Shown: positions 27,977-35,231, counted from the first letter of the stretch. The stretch: DNA of 45,507 bases from Candidatus Kaiserbacteria bacterium RIFCSPLOWO2_01_FULL_50_24 (GCA_001783335.1 MFLU01000019.1:1-45507); one strand, 5' to 3'. Notes: a model not told the origin generated them from the letters alone. Program-made: numbers and translations.

Positions 27977-29518
27977 ATGGCTACGTCATACAATAGTATT
28001 GCGATTGCATTTGCAGTCGTCGTCTTTCTCCTCCTCCCATTTGCTGTTAGCGCGGCAACGGTAAACGTGTCGGCAGGCGATAATTTCTTTTCGCAAAAAA
28101 ATATAACCATCAATCAGGGAGATACGGTTGTGTGGACGAATACCGGCGCTATGATTCATACCGTAACGGCGGATAACAACTCTTTTGACAGCGGTAATCT
28201 TTCGCCGGGGCAAACATACTCTCTTATATTTAATACACCTGGCACATATCCGTATTACTGCAAACCGCACGGCTCTCCCGGGGGCTTGGGCATGGCGGGA
28301 ACGGTGAATGTTGTGGCAGTGGCGACGCCGCCTGTACAAACGTCGTCTGGAACAACGACCGATGTATTGCGCGCGCAAATAGAAGATTTATTAAGACGCG
28401 TTGAAGTATTACAGCAGCGGATTGCGGCGGTGGGCGGCGGTTCTCCGGTTTCAACCAGCGTGGCGCCTTCGTCGGGATTTACATGTCCGCGTGTCGGTGT
28501 CACGCTCCGCCGCGGCTCTACAGGAGAGGACGTAACGCGTCTTCAGCAGTTTCTCGCACTTGATCCAAGCATCTACCCGGAAGGATTAGTAACTGGTTAC
28601 TTTGGAACACTCACTGAGGCGGCGGTGGCGCGTTGGCAAACGCGACACAATATCGTTTCAAGTGGCTCTCCGGAGACGACTGGCTATGGTCAGTATGGTC
28701 CGCGCACAGCGTCCTTGATGGCGGTGAAGTGTCAAGAAGCGAAAATGGGCGCCACCGGAGCGCAAGTGGGAGGGTTTATCAAAGTCTCCCCAATTTCCGG
28801 CAGCGCACCTCTTTCCGTGAATGTTGAGGCAACGATAAATACGACGCGCTCGTGCAACGTTGCAACATACACGGTGAATTTCGGCGATGGCTCACCGGTG
28901 GTTAATATCCCTATTTCTGCCGGTGTGTGCGCGGAGCAGAAGTATACGCTTACTCATATATACCAGTACGGCGGCACATACAGCATGGAACTGCTTGCGG
29001 GTGGCCACAAAACGCAAGCAACGGTTGTTGTTTCGGGCGCATCGCCTCCTCCGACCGTAACGTCTTCCTGTTCGACTGACATTGCCGCGGCGCAAGCAGA
29101 TGCATCTGGGAAGATTTGTACGCAAGTCGTCGCTAACCTTCTTTGTCCGTACAACAACTCCTACGTATACTCTGCGCCGAACGGATGCCAATCCGATTAC
29201 CTAAAGGCGCGGAGTTGGGTGGTAGAGAGCGAGTCAACTCTCACGGTAAAATACGGCGGCATGAGTATTACGCCTGATCCGAGCGGAAATTACCTCACCG
29301 TTGAGGCGTCATTTGACGTGGGCGTATGCGACGGGTACGTACTTTTGTGGGGAGATGGATACACCTCCAATCAGACATCAACCACGTCGTGCTCTTCAAA
29401 TTCCATAACGACAAAAACGCTTTCGCACACCTATTCGGCGGCGGGGACGTACTCCATAGAGCTCACGCGTGCCGACCAGAAAGAACTGGTGGAAGTGGTA
29501 ATCGTCGCCGATTATTAA
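27977..29518 (+). CDS. secreted cupredoxin / peptidoglycan-binding / PKD-like surface protein
   Basis: A 513-residue exported protein from ATG 27977 (GGGGG just upstream); the frame upstream of it is not coding. Signal peptide about 1-26 (AIAFAVVVFLLLPFAVSAA). A plastocyanin-like cupredoxin follows (NITINQGDTVVWTNTGAMIHTVTADN, then YPYYCKPHGSPGGLGMAG), with the His, Cys, His and Met ligands of a type 1 copper site in order. Next come a short coiled coil (RAQIEDLLRRVEVLQQRIAAV), a peptidoglycan-binding-like domain about 169-256 (TLRRGSTGEDVTRLQQFLAL), and two PKD/Ig-like regions with Cys pairs. It may carry electrons or bind copper at the cell surface; this is inference. Confidence 0.82.
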   Translation: MATSYNSIAIAFAVVVFLLLPFAVSAATVNVSAGDNFFSQKNITINQGDTVVWTNTGAMIHTVTADNNSFDSGNLSPGQTYSLIFNTPGTYPYYCKPHGSPGGLGMAGTVNVVAVATPPVQTSSGTTTDVLRAQIEDLLRRVEVLQQRIAAVGGGSPVSTSVAPSSGFTCPRVGVTLRRGSTGEDVTRLQQFLALDPSIYPEGLVTGYFGTLTEAAVARWQTRHNIVSSGSPETTGYGQYGPRTASLMAVKCQEAKMGATGAQVGGFIKVSPISGSAPLSVNVEATINTTRSCNVATYTVNFGDGSPVVNIPISAGVCAEQKYTLTHIYQYGGTYSMELLAGGHKTQATVVVSGASPPPTVTSSCSTDIAAAQADASGKICTQVVANLLCPYNNSYVYSAPNGCQSDYLKARSWVVESESTLTVKYGGMSITPDPSGNYLTVEASFDVGVCDGYVLLWGDGYTSNQTSTTSCSSNSITTKTLSHTYSAAGTYSIELTRADQKELVEVVIVADY

Positions 29519-29571
29519 ATTTCCTATTTCGCGGCGCGGCCTTGTTTATTGGCGTGTAATACCCCGTAGCT

Positions 29572-29715
29572 TACCCCCACACACTTACTTTGATGTTGTG
29601 TTTTTTATTGCATGTCATGCACGTTTTCAAAAGTTATTTTGTAAAGAGACGGGACGCATAAAGCGTAAGTTCCAAAACACGCATGCAATGACATCAAAGC
29701 AAGTGTCGGGGGCTT
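29572..29715 (+). repeat. CAAGCCCCCACACTT-type inverted repeat, copy M4
   Basis: CCCCCACACACTTACTTTG (from 29574) then ATGT, matched by ACATCAAAGCAAGTGTCGGG then GGCTTG (29691-29715). A second inner pair, GCATGTCATGCACGTTTT with AAAACACGCATGCAATGAC, is nested. It lies between the convergent surface-protein gene and recG, in a 224-nt gap with no gene. Confidence 0.65.
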
Positions 29716-29742
29716 GTCTCGCGGATCGACGGGCGACCTGTT

Positions 29743-31932
29743 TTATTCCCCATGTATTTCTTGAGATGCTGCTGTGGCGCGCGCCGCCAGCATGGGATTT
29801 TTAGAGAGAGAAGGATTTTCAGCAACCACCCTTCGCGCTTCGGTGCGGGCGGCTTCGATGAGTCGGGGATTCTTTAGCGCCTCCATACCTATATCAGAAA
29901 CACCCCACTGGCTTTTGCCGTAGAGGTCGCCCGCGCCTCGATTCTCAAGGTCGGCTTCGGCGAGTTTGAATCCGTCATCGCCTTTTTCGAGCGCACGCAA
30001 GCGTTTCATTGAAAGCTCACTTTTGGTTTCCGGCAAGAGAAAACACACGGGCGGGTGCTCCGAGCGCATAACTCTGCCGCGTAGTTGATGGAGCTGTGCC
30101 AATCCGAATCGCTCCGCGCCTTCAATGAGGATTGCGGTCGCGTTGGGGACGTTGACACCCACCTCTACCACGGACGTTGCGACGAGAATATCAATTTTTC
30201 CGTCTGCAAAATCCTTCATAACACTCTCTTTGTTCGGTTTTCCGCCGGAGGCGGACCCGCCTTTGGCGGGCATTGCACCGTGAAGAAGGCCGATTTCATA
30301 TTCCGGGAACACTTCCTTTTTTAGCCGCACGGCTTCAGCTTTCGCACTCTTGGCTTGAAGCGCGTTCCATTTCGCGGGGTCAGGCTCTTCCACACGCGGA
30401 CAGATGACGTACGCCTGCCTTCCCGAAGCAAGTTCTCGCCGTATCGCTTCGTATGCACGCTCGCGCTCGCTCGACTTTACGATTATTGTTGTTACTTTCG
30501 CACGGCCGGGCGGTAGTTCATCCAAAACCGAAATGTCCAAGTCGCCGTATATCGTGAGTGCGAGAGTTCTAGGAATGGGTGTGGCGGTCATACTTAGAAA
30601 ATGTGACGCCGAATCTCCTTTGTGCGCAAGCTCTCGTCTTTGCGAAGTGCCAAACCTATGTTGTTCGTCAACGATGCAGAACGCAAGGTGTTGGAACTTA
30701 ACGGATTTTTGTATAAGCGCGTGCGTGCCAACTAGCATTGCGATCTCGCCGTTAGCGACCCATTTCAAGAGTTGCGCACGCGAAATATCGGTCGTCTCTC
30801 CACGCTTCACTTTTGAGGGGAATTTCTTACAAATCTTTCCTGTGATGAGGGCTATGTTTATCGGAAGATGAGAGAAGTATTCTATAAATGTCTGAAAATG
30901 TTGTGTGGCGAGAATCTCTGTTGGTGCCATATAGGCGATCTGGAGGGTGCCCGAAGTTCTCTGTGGAGGACGTGAATGTACGACCGTGTACGCTGTTGCG
31001 GCTGCGACCAGGGTTTTTCCGCTCCCTACATCACCCTCCAAGAGTCGCGCCATCGGGTGGGGTTTCCCAAAATCCACAAGTATTTCGTTGATAGCTCGAC
31101 GTTGTGCTCCTGTCGGGGAAATGTCGAGCGCGGCAAGGAACTTTTCCGCATGTGCCTTTGCGTCGGTAATGGGAAACGAGGCGAGCGTATCGTTCTCCGC
31201 GCGCTCTTTCGCGCGCGATATCTGGAGCACGAATATCTCCTCGAACGCGAATCGTTTTCGTGCAGCTTCCGCCTCGCGCTCGGTTTTCGGTTTGTGCATC
31301 GCGAGGAGCGAACGCGTGAGGTTGGGAAGGTGATAGCGCTCGCGAATGTCGGCAGGGACAGGGTCTTCAAACCGCTTCAGTACGTCGGACGCCAATACTC
31401 GCTCGAGCGCGTGGTAGAACCAGCGTGACGTGACACCACGACTTTCTGGGTAGACCGGAAAATAGCTGCTAGCTCCTAGCTTCAAGCTGCTAGGAGACTC
31501 AAAAATACCTTGCGGCATCGCTCCAGCTGGCACGGCTTCCACTTCGGGGTTTGCGATGTATGGCCGTTCGGCTTTGCCGCCAACGGTGCCACTCAATTTC
31601 ACCACCGATGTTTGTGGCACATAAGATGCCATGTATGGCTGGTTGAACCACATCACCTTGACCTTTCCGGATACATCCTCGAACCACCCCTCGGTTACAT
31701 TGCGTTTGCTTTTCCACAACTTTTTTGCTTTTAGTTTCGTGAGAGCACCTATAAGGGCCACTTTTGTTCCAGGCACGAGTCGCGCCGCTTCTCCAGATGA
31801 ACCCGCGGCCTCATAACGGGCTGGGAAATGATAGAGAAGGTCTCTTACGGTCGCAACATGCAACTTTTTTAGTGCCGATTTCTGGAGTGGCGTAAGGCGA
31901 AAATGATTGTCGAGCATATCTTCGGGCGACAT
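29743..31932 (-). CDS. recG: ATP-dependent DNA helicase RecG
   Basis: RecG remodels stalled replication forks and branched DNA. From ATG 31932 it has 729 residues. The wedge/OB domain is about 1-200 (LHVATVRDLLYHFPARYE; GWFEDVSGKVKVMWFNQPY). Helicase motifs are LLEGDVGSGKT (Walker A, 300-307), VDEQHRFG (422-428), SMTATPIPRTLALT, and LHQLRGRVMRSE (614-625), with the RecG C-terminal LEKGDDGFKLAEADLENRGAGDLYG. Two short palindromic inserts add SPSSLKLGASS (146-156) and PAKGGSASGGKPN (555-567). The frame stays open upstream to 32325, but the TATACT promoter at 31940-31945 places the start at 31932. Confidence 0.93.
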   Translation of the reverse strand: MSPEDMLDNHFRLTPLQKSALKKLHVATVRDLLYHFPARYEAAGSSGEAARLVPGTKVALIGALTKLKAKKLWKSKRNVTEGWFEDVSGKVKVMWFNQPYMASYVPQTSVVKLSGTVGGKAERPYIANPEVEAVPAGAMPQGIFESPSSLKLGASSYFPVYPESRGVTSRWFYHALERVLASDVLKRFEDPVPADIRERYHLPNLTRSLLAMHKPKTEREAEAARKRFAFEEIFVLQISRAKERAENDTLASFPITDAKAHAEKFLAALDISPTGAQRRAINEILVDFGKPHPMARLLEGDVGSGKTLVAAATAYTVVHSRPPQRTSGTLQIAYMAPTEILATQHFQTFIEYFSHLPINIALITGKICKKFPSKVKRGETTDISRAQLLKWVANGEIAMLVGTHALIQKSVKFQHLAFCIVDEQHRFGTSQRRELAHKGDSASHFLSMTATPIPRTLALTIYGDLDISVLDELPPGRAKVTTIIVKSSERERAYEAIRRELASGRQAYVICPRVEEPDPAKWNALQAKSAKAEAVRLKKEVFPEYEIGLLHGAMPAKGGSASGGKPNKESVMKDFADGKIDILVATSVVEVGVNVPNATAILIEGAERFGLAQLHQLRGRVMRSEHPPVCFLLPETKSELSMKRLRALEKGDDGFKLAEADLENRGAGDLYGKSQWGVSDIGMEALKNPRLIEAARTEARRVVAENPSLSKNPMLAARATAASQEIHGE
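30242..30270 (-). repeat. double palindrome inserted in frame in recG
   Basis: CCGCC-GGA-GGCGG followed by CCCGCC-TTT-GGCGGG. It is read on the minus strand as AKGGSASGGK, between LLHGAMP and the conserved helicase segment VMKDFADGKIDILV, where RecG proteins have a short link. Confidence 0.65.
31473..31496 (-). repeat. palindrome inserted in frame in recG (CTCCTAGC type)
   Basis: CTCCTAGC and GCTAGGAG arms around TTCAAGCT, with AGCTGCTAG also repeated directly beside it. It is read as SPSSLKLGASS in the wedge domain. CAGCTTCTAGC words of the same type occur near 22188. Confidence 0.6.
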
Positions 31933-31939
31933 CTTCAGC

Positions 31940-31968
31940 AGTATACCCCCGACACCTTTCCGCGTCAT
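31940..31968 (-). promoter_or_regulatory. promoter of recG
   Basis: Minus-strand ATGACG (31963-31968), a 17-nt spacer and TATACT (31940-31945). The predicted start coincides with the ATG at 31932, so the message is probably leaderless. Confidence 0.55.
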
Positions 31969-32122
31969 TGCTTTGTGTTCCTGTTGTTTTACAGACTTCG
32001 GTCGCATGTTGATGAAAGCGCGTTCCCTATTTGACGTTGAGCGGGCAATAGAAACACAAGACGCAGAAAGGTGTGGGGGTATACATCGCGCTTGTTGTAT
32101 TTTTCCACCCCAAGCGGAGGAG

Positions 32123-32288
32123 GCGCACCTGTTTGGGAGACTTAACCCCAGCGGAGTCCAGCACCACTTTTGCACTTGGTACTCGGTAACTCCGGTTATA
32201 CGAACGCTTGCGTTTGCGTTTCGTACCACAACAGAACTCTCACTGCAAAAGTGGTGCTGGGCGTGAGCGGTCTCCCAAACAGGTGCGC
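32123..32288 (+). repeat. nested inverted repeats upstream of recG
   Basis: The outer perfect 18-bp arms are GCGCACCTGTTTGGGAGA (32123-32140) and TCTCCCAAACAGGTGCGC (32271-32288). Inside is a 17-bp pair CCAGCACCACTTTTGCA (32158-32174) and TGCAAAAGTGGTGCTGG (32244-32260). Inside that lies a further imperfect pair (GGTAC.. and GTACC..). The 459-nt gap 31933-32391 holds this element and the recG promoter and no gene. Confidence 0.75.
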
Positions 32289-32391
32289 TGACGGAGCGCC
32301 CACTTGTCCACACCCTCACCTCCACCCCCTTGCCAACCGCAAATCCATGGATATTATGGTCGTGTTAAAAGTTAATCATTAATCTGTTGCT

Positions 32392-32526
32392 ATGTTTTAC
32401 AGCGACGATGAGGATGATGTAAGCGAGGGGGTAGCAGAGGGTGTGTCTCTCGCCGGTCCGGAGGACGAGGACGAGGGTTTTGGCGGTGGAGTGGACACGG
32501 CAGTAAGTGAGAAGGAGTTTGAGTAG
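32392..32526 (+). CDS. very small acidic protein
   Basis: A 44-residue frame beginning MFYSDDEDDVSEGVAEGVSL and ending EKEFE, with about 19 acidic residues and no basic residue except one lysine. I do not know its function; the compactness and following perfect terminator suggest a real gene. AT-rich GTTAATCATTAATCTG lies just upstream, with no ribosome binding site. It could be a disordered binding or anti-nucleic-acid protein. A second acidic mini-protein lies at 22439. Confidence 0.55.
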   Translation: MFYSDDEDDVSEGVAEGVSLAGPEDEDEGFGGGVDTAVSEKEFE

Positions 32527-32542
32527 TCAAAGTGTAAGGAGC

Positions 32543-32596
32543 AAAAACGCCCCGCCCCAGTTTTGTTTTGAGTCAAAACTGGGGCGGGGCGTTTTT
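32543..32596 (+). terminator. perfect 23-bp terminator hairpin
   Basis: The arms run from AAAAACGCCCCGCCCCAG (32543) and to CTGGGGCGGGGCGTTTTT (32596), with loop TTTTGAGT and a final T-run. It ends the 44-residue gene. The promoter of the next gene begins in its last two bases. Confidence 0.85.
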
Positions 32597-32623
32597 GTAT
32601 TTTGCATCTATGTGCACTATAGT
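32595..32623 (+). promoter_or_regulatory. promoter of the aminotransferase gene
   Basis: TTGTAT (32595-32600), a 17-nt spacer and TATAGT (32618-32623). The predicted start falls on the ATG at 32630, so the mRNA is leaderless. Confidence 0.6.
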
Positions 32624-32629
32624 TCCTCT

Positions 32630-33502
32630 ATGTCACAACACTGTTTTCTCAATGGAAAACTCGTTTCGCTTTCCAAGGCGACGCTGTCGGTGCACGACAT
32701 CGGTGTTCTGCGCGGGTTTGGATTGTTCGAGGCGCTCCGCACGTACAAAAGAAAACCATTTCATCTGGGCGACCACCTTCGGCGTCTCAAAAACGCCGCA
32801 GAACGTTTCAATATTCAAGTTCCAATGTCCGATGCAAAAATCGCGCGAGCGATTGACGCACTCGTCGCAAAAAATGTTTCGAAAAACAAAGAAGCGAATA
32901 TACGGATTATCCTTACGGGAGGTGAGGCGATTCACCTGATTGAATTCCGTCCCGCACACCCCACGTTCTACATTCTCGCCGAAGAATTCAAGCCGCCTCT
33001 CACGCAATACTATCAAAGTGGGTGCACACTTATCGTTCAGGAGTTTCAAAGACAGTTTCCGGAATATAAAACGACGAATTATATACAGGCCGTGTCGCTC
33101 CAAACGAAAATGAAAAAAGCGGGAGCGCTTGAGATTTTGTATGTGTCGGACGGCCTAGTGCGAGAATGTTCCGCAAGCAACATTTTTATCGTAAAGCGCG
33201 GTGTACTCGTAACGCCACACAAAATGATTTTGGAAGGCATTACGCGCAAAGTGGTGATTCAGGAAGCGCGCCGCGCCGGTATCCGTGTTAAAGAGCGCGA
33301 TGTCTCGGTGCAGGAGCTCTATAATGCAGACGAGGCATTCATCGCCTCAAGTTTCAAAGAAATTGTGCCGGTAATCAAAGTCGGTAACCGCAAAATCGGA
33401 AACGGCAAAGTCAGCCCCACAACCACACGCGTTATAGATCTTTTCCGAGCGGCAACACATCTAAACCATCAAGGCCGGACCTTGATAAATGTGGTATTGT
33501 AG
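32630..33502 (+). CDS. class IV aminotransferase (branched-chain / D-amino-acid type)
   Basis: A PLP enzyme of fold type IV, 290 residues from ATG 32630; the longer frame to 32507 crosses a terminator. Signatures are the start FLNGKLVSLSKATLSVHDIGVLRGFGLFEALRTY, the PLP lysine K147 in YKTTNYIQ, E179 in VRECSASNIFIV, and TPHKMILEGITRKVV and DEAFIASSFKEIVPV. Its role may be branched-chain, D-amino-acid or 4-amino-4-deoxychorismate conversion; the sequence does not decide. The last residues HQGRTLINVVL are encoded by REP-like palindrome R2, so the C-terminus has been replaced or extended by the repeat. Confidence 0.85.
   Translation: MSQHCFLNGKLVSLSKATLSVHDIGVLRGFGLFEALRTYKRKPFHLGDHLRRLKNAAERFNIQVPMSDAKIARAIDALVAKNVSKNKEANIRIILTGGEAIHLIEFRPAHPTFYILAEEFKPPLTQYYQSGCTLIVQEFQRQFPEYKTTNYIQAVSLQTKMKKAGALEILYVSDGLVRECSASNIFIVKRGVLVTPHKMILEGITRKVVIQEARRAGIRVKERDVSVQELYNADEAFIASSFKEIVPVIKVGNRKIGNGKVSPTTTRVIDLFRAATHLNHQGRTLINVVL
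33467..33487 (+). repeat. REP-like palindrome R2 at the end of the aminotransferase gene
   Basis: CATCAAGG, CCGGA, CCTTGATA; reverse orientation relative to R1. Read in frame as HQGRTLI in the last dozen codons before the stop. Confidence 0.8.
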
Positions 33503-33506
33503 CATT

Positions 33507-34217
33507 ATGGGGATGAGGTCAATACAGTTCGCGCCCGGTGAATGGTACCACTGCTTCACGCGTGGCGTCGACAAGCGTCGCATTTACATGAACGAAAAAG
33601 ATGCTGAACGCTTTCTTATGTTGCTCTACATATGTAACAACACCAAGCCGGTTCATATCAGTAATCTTTGTCACCCACGTCATCAAGGTCCGGCCTTGAT
33701 GGATGTTTTGAGCTTAAAGCGTCATGCACCCATCGTGGACATTGGTTGCTATTGCCTAATGCCCAATCATCCGCACTTTCTACTACAAGAAAGGGACTAT
33801 GGCGGCATTACCACCTTTATGCAGAAGCTACTTACGGCGTACACGATGTTTTTCAACAAAAAATATGAACGAACTGGAACTCTGCTCTCCGGACGTTTCA
33901 AGGCAGTGCATGTGGAGAGTGATTCGCATTTTAGGAGGGTCGTTAACTATATTCATGCCAACCCCGCGGAGTTGTATGAGCCCAAGTGGAAAGAGGGGAT
34001 CGTTCGCAATGAGATGCAACTAAAGAAGAAGTTGCTTGCATATCCATACTCCAGTTTCCCCGACTACGAAGGTGTTGAGCGGCCGCACAATCTCATTGTG
34101 AATATCAATGCGGCAATGGAACACCTGCATAAAAAACCCTCATACAAGACCCTTATTGACGATGCGCGTACGTTCCACCGACAAGAACGAGATACGCTCA
34201 AGGAGTTGGCGTCCTAA
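33507..34217 (+). CDS. REP-associated tyrosine transposase (RAYT, Y1_Tnp)
   Basis: RAYTs are single-copy Y1 HUH nucleases linked to REP palindromes. The 236-residue product begins MGMRSIQFAPGEWYHCFTRGVDKRRIYMNEKDAERFL. It has the HUH pair H88-P-H90 in CYCLMPNHPHFLLQE and candidate catalytic Y112 in LLTAYTMFFNKKYERTGTLLSGRFKAVHVESDSHFRRVVNYIHANP, the usual RAYT block. Palindrome R3 lies inside the gene, adding HQGPALM at about 59-65 ahead of the HUH motif. R2 lies just before it and R4 and R5 just after, so its likely substrates flank it. The frame is intact and the protein may be active. Confidence 0.9.
   Translation: MGMRSIQFAPGEWYHCFTRGVDKRRIYMNEKDAERFLMLLYICNNTKPVHISNLCHPRHQGPALMDVLSLKRHAPIVDIGCYCLMPNHPHFLLQERDYGGITTFMQKLLTAYTMFFNKKYERTGTLLSGRFKAVHVESDSHFRRVVNYIHANPAELYEPKWKEGIVRNEMQLKKKLLAYPYSSFPDYEGVERPHNLIVNINAAMEHLHKKPSYKTLIDDARTFHRQERDTLKELAS
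33681..33701 (+). repeat. REP-like palindrome R3 inside the RAYT gene
   Basis: Identical to R1 (CATCAAGG, TCCGG, CCTTGATG), in the same reading phase, giving HQGPALM between ISNLCHPR and DVLSLKRHAP. Confidence 0.85.
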
Positions 34218-34232
34218 CACTACGCCACTCTC

Positions 34233-34253
34233 ATCAAGGTCCGGTCTTGATGA
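34233..34253 (+). repeat. REP-like palindrome R4 after the RAYT gene
   Basis: CATCAAGG, TCCGG, TCTTGATG; one change from R1. The flanking CT...AG extends the arms to 10 bp. It is 16 nt after the RAYT stop. Confidence 0.8.
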
Positions 34254-34321
34254 GAACTACCGGAAGGTCGATGATTTCATGCTAAGGAACGATCATTTCG
34301 CCTTCCATCTTGCGTCACACT

Positions 34322-34342
34322 CATCAAGGTCCGGCCTTGATG
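34322..34342 (+). repeat. REP-like palindrome R5 after the RAYT gene
   Basis: Identical to R1, with arms extended by CT...AG. R4 and R5 are 89 nt apart in the same orientation. The gap 34218-34568 contains these two copies, a promoter near 34537 and no gene. Confidence 0.85.
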
Positions 34343-34536
34343 AGAATCGCACAGCCGGCGGATCGGTCCCATAACATCGCGCGTGATGAAACTTTTTGCG
34401 GCGACGGCGCAAACCTAGGACTTACGAAACCCTGCATAATTCACTGAGCATTTTCGTTATCCATTCTCCAGATTTTCTCGCCCAGAGCATAAAACACACG
34501 CTTTTGGGTGTCAATAAAAAATCCTCGGCGCGTCTG

Positions 34537-34542
34537 TATAAT
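34537..34542 (+). promoter_or_regulatory. -10 box of the gene at 34569
   Basis: A consensus TATAAT with no clear -35. The predicted start near 34549 gives a 20-nt leader containing AGAGGAG, 6 nt before the ATG. Confidence 0.5.
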
Positions 34543-34568
34543 GAGCGACGGAAGGAAGAGGAGAACAA

Positions 34569-35207
34569 ATGTCGCAAGAACGAATCTATTCGGCTCGTCC
34601 GATTAACACGTACACAGGGAAGGGTGCCGAGGTTGGGGATGCATATGTGGCATTTCTCAACAATAGATTTCCCGATGCCATTATCGTTGATCCAGGTAAC
34701 CCCAGAGGAGAGATATCGCGGCGAGCCAAAGAGCTCGTGGAACAGAACATGATTGATCCGGCGACGGGCGAGCGGTCGGAAAAATATTTCAGCGAACACG
34801 GCAGTAAATTTGTGATGGCGTATTTTACGGATGAAGTTGTGGAACCATGCACTATCGGTACCGGCCTTTTGCTCCCCGTTCTTCAAGGCGACAGACAAGC
34901 GTATGCGGTGGGTGTGGGCGTTGCTGCTGAAATGAAGAAAATGGATGACCTCCTTCGTCCCACGTGGTTGACCACGTGCACAAAGGTCGACCGAGGATTC
35001 GAATTTGCCATGTATCGCGTAACAAATATTACTCTCGACGAAGGGCGGGGAACTGATACGGTTTCAAAAAAGCCATTGTATCTTTTCCACGCTCGAAGCG
35101 GCGTATTTCACATGCTTTCGGTGAACGAAACGCGTGCGCGGATGTACACGCCGCGACTCGACGGTACATGGGATCGCGACAACCTACAGTCGTACTTTCT
35201 CGACTGA
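34569..35207 (+). CDS. hypothetical 212-residue protein
   Basis: I cannot assign a family. The N-terminus IYSARPINTYTGKGAEVGDAYVAFLNNRFPDAIIVDPGNP looks like the opening of nucleoside 2-deoxyribosyltransferase-like proteins (a strand, then S/A-RP, then a D-P turn). The matching catalytic Glu motif is not obvious. The middle has FVMAYFTDEVVEPCTIGTGLLLPVLQGDRQAYAVGVGVAAEMKK, where such folds place a strand and helix. The C-terminus is mixed. AGAGGAG lies 6 nt before ATG 34569. It is followed closely by the small zinc protein gene and a shared terminator, so the two form an operon. Confidence 0.6.
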   Translation: MSQERIYSARPINTYTGKGAEVGDAYVAFLNNRFPDAIIVDPGNPRGEISRRAKELVEQNMIDPATGERSEKYFSEHGSKFVMAYFTDEVVEPCTIGTGLLLPVLQGDRQAYAVGVGVAAEMKKMDDLLRPTWLTTCTKVDRGFEFAMYRVTNITLDEGRGTDTVSKKPLYLFHARSGVFHMLSVNETRARMYTPRLDGTWDRDNLQSYFLD

Positions 35208-35231
35208 ACCACTTGACTTAAGGAGATGTGA

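Noticed and set aside
31933..32325. A 131-residue N-terminal extension of RecG
   Set aside because: The extension runs through the nested repeat and the recG promoter and has no similarity to the RecG wedge domain.
34108..34374. A frame containing SSRSGLDE twice
   Set aside because: The repeat comes from palindromes R4 and R5 read in another phase, and the frame overlaps the end of the RAYT gene.
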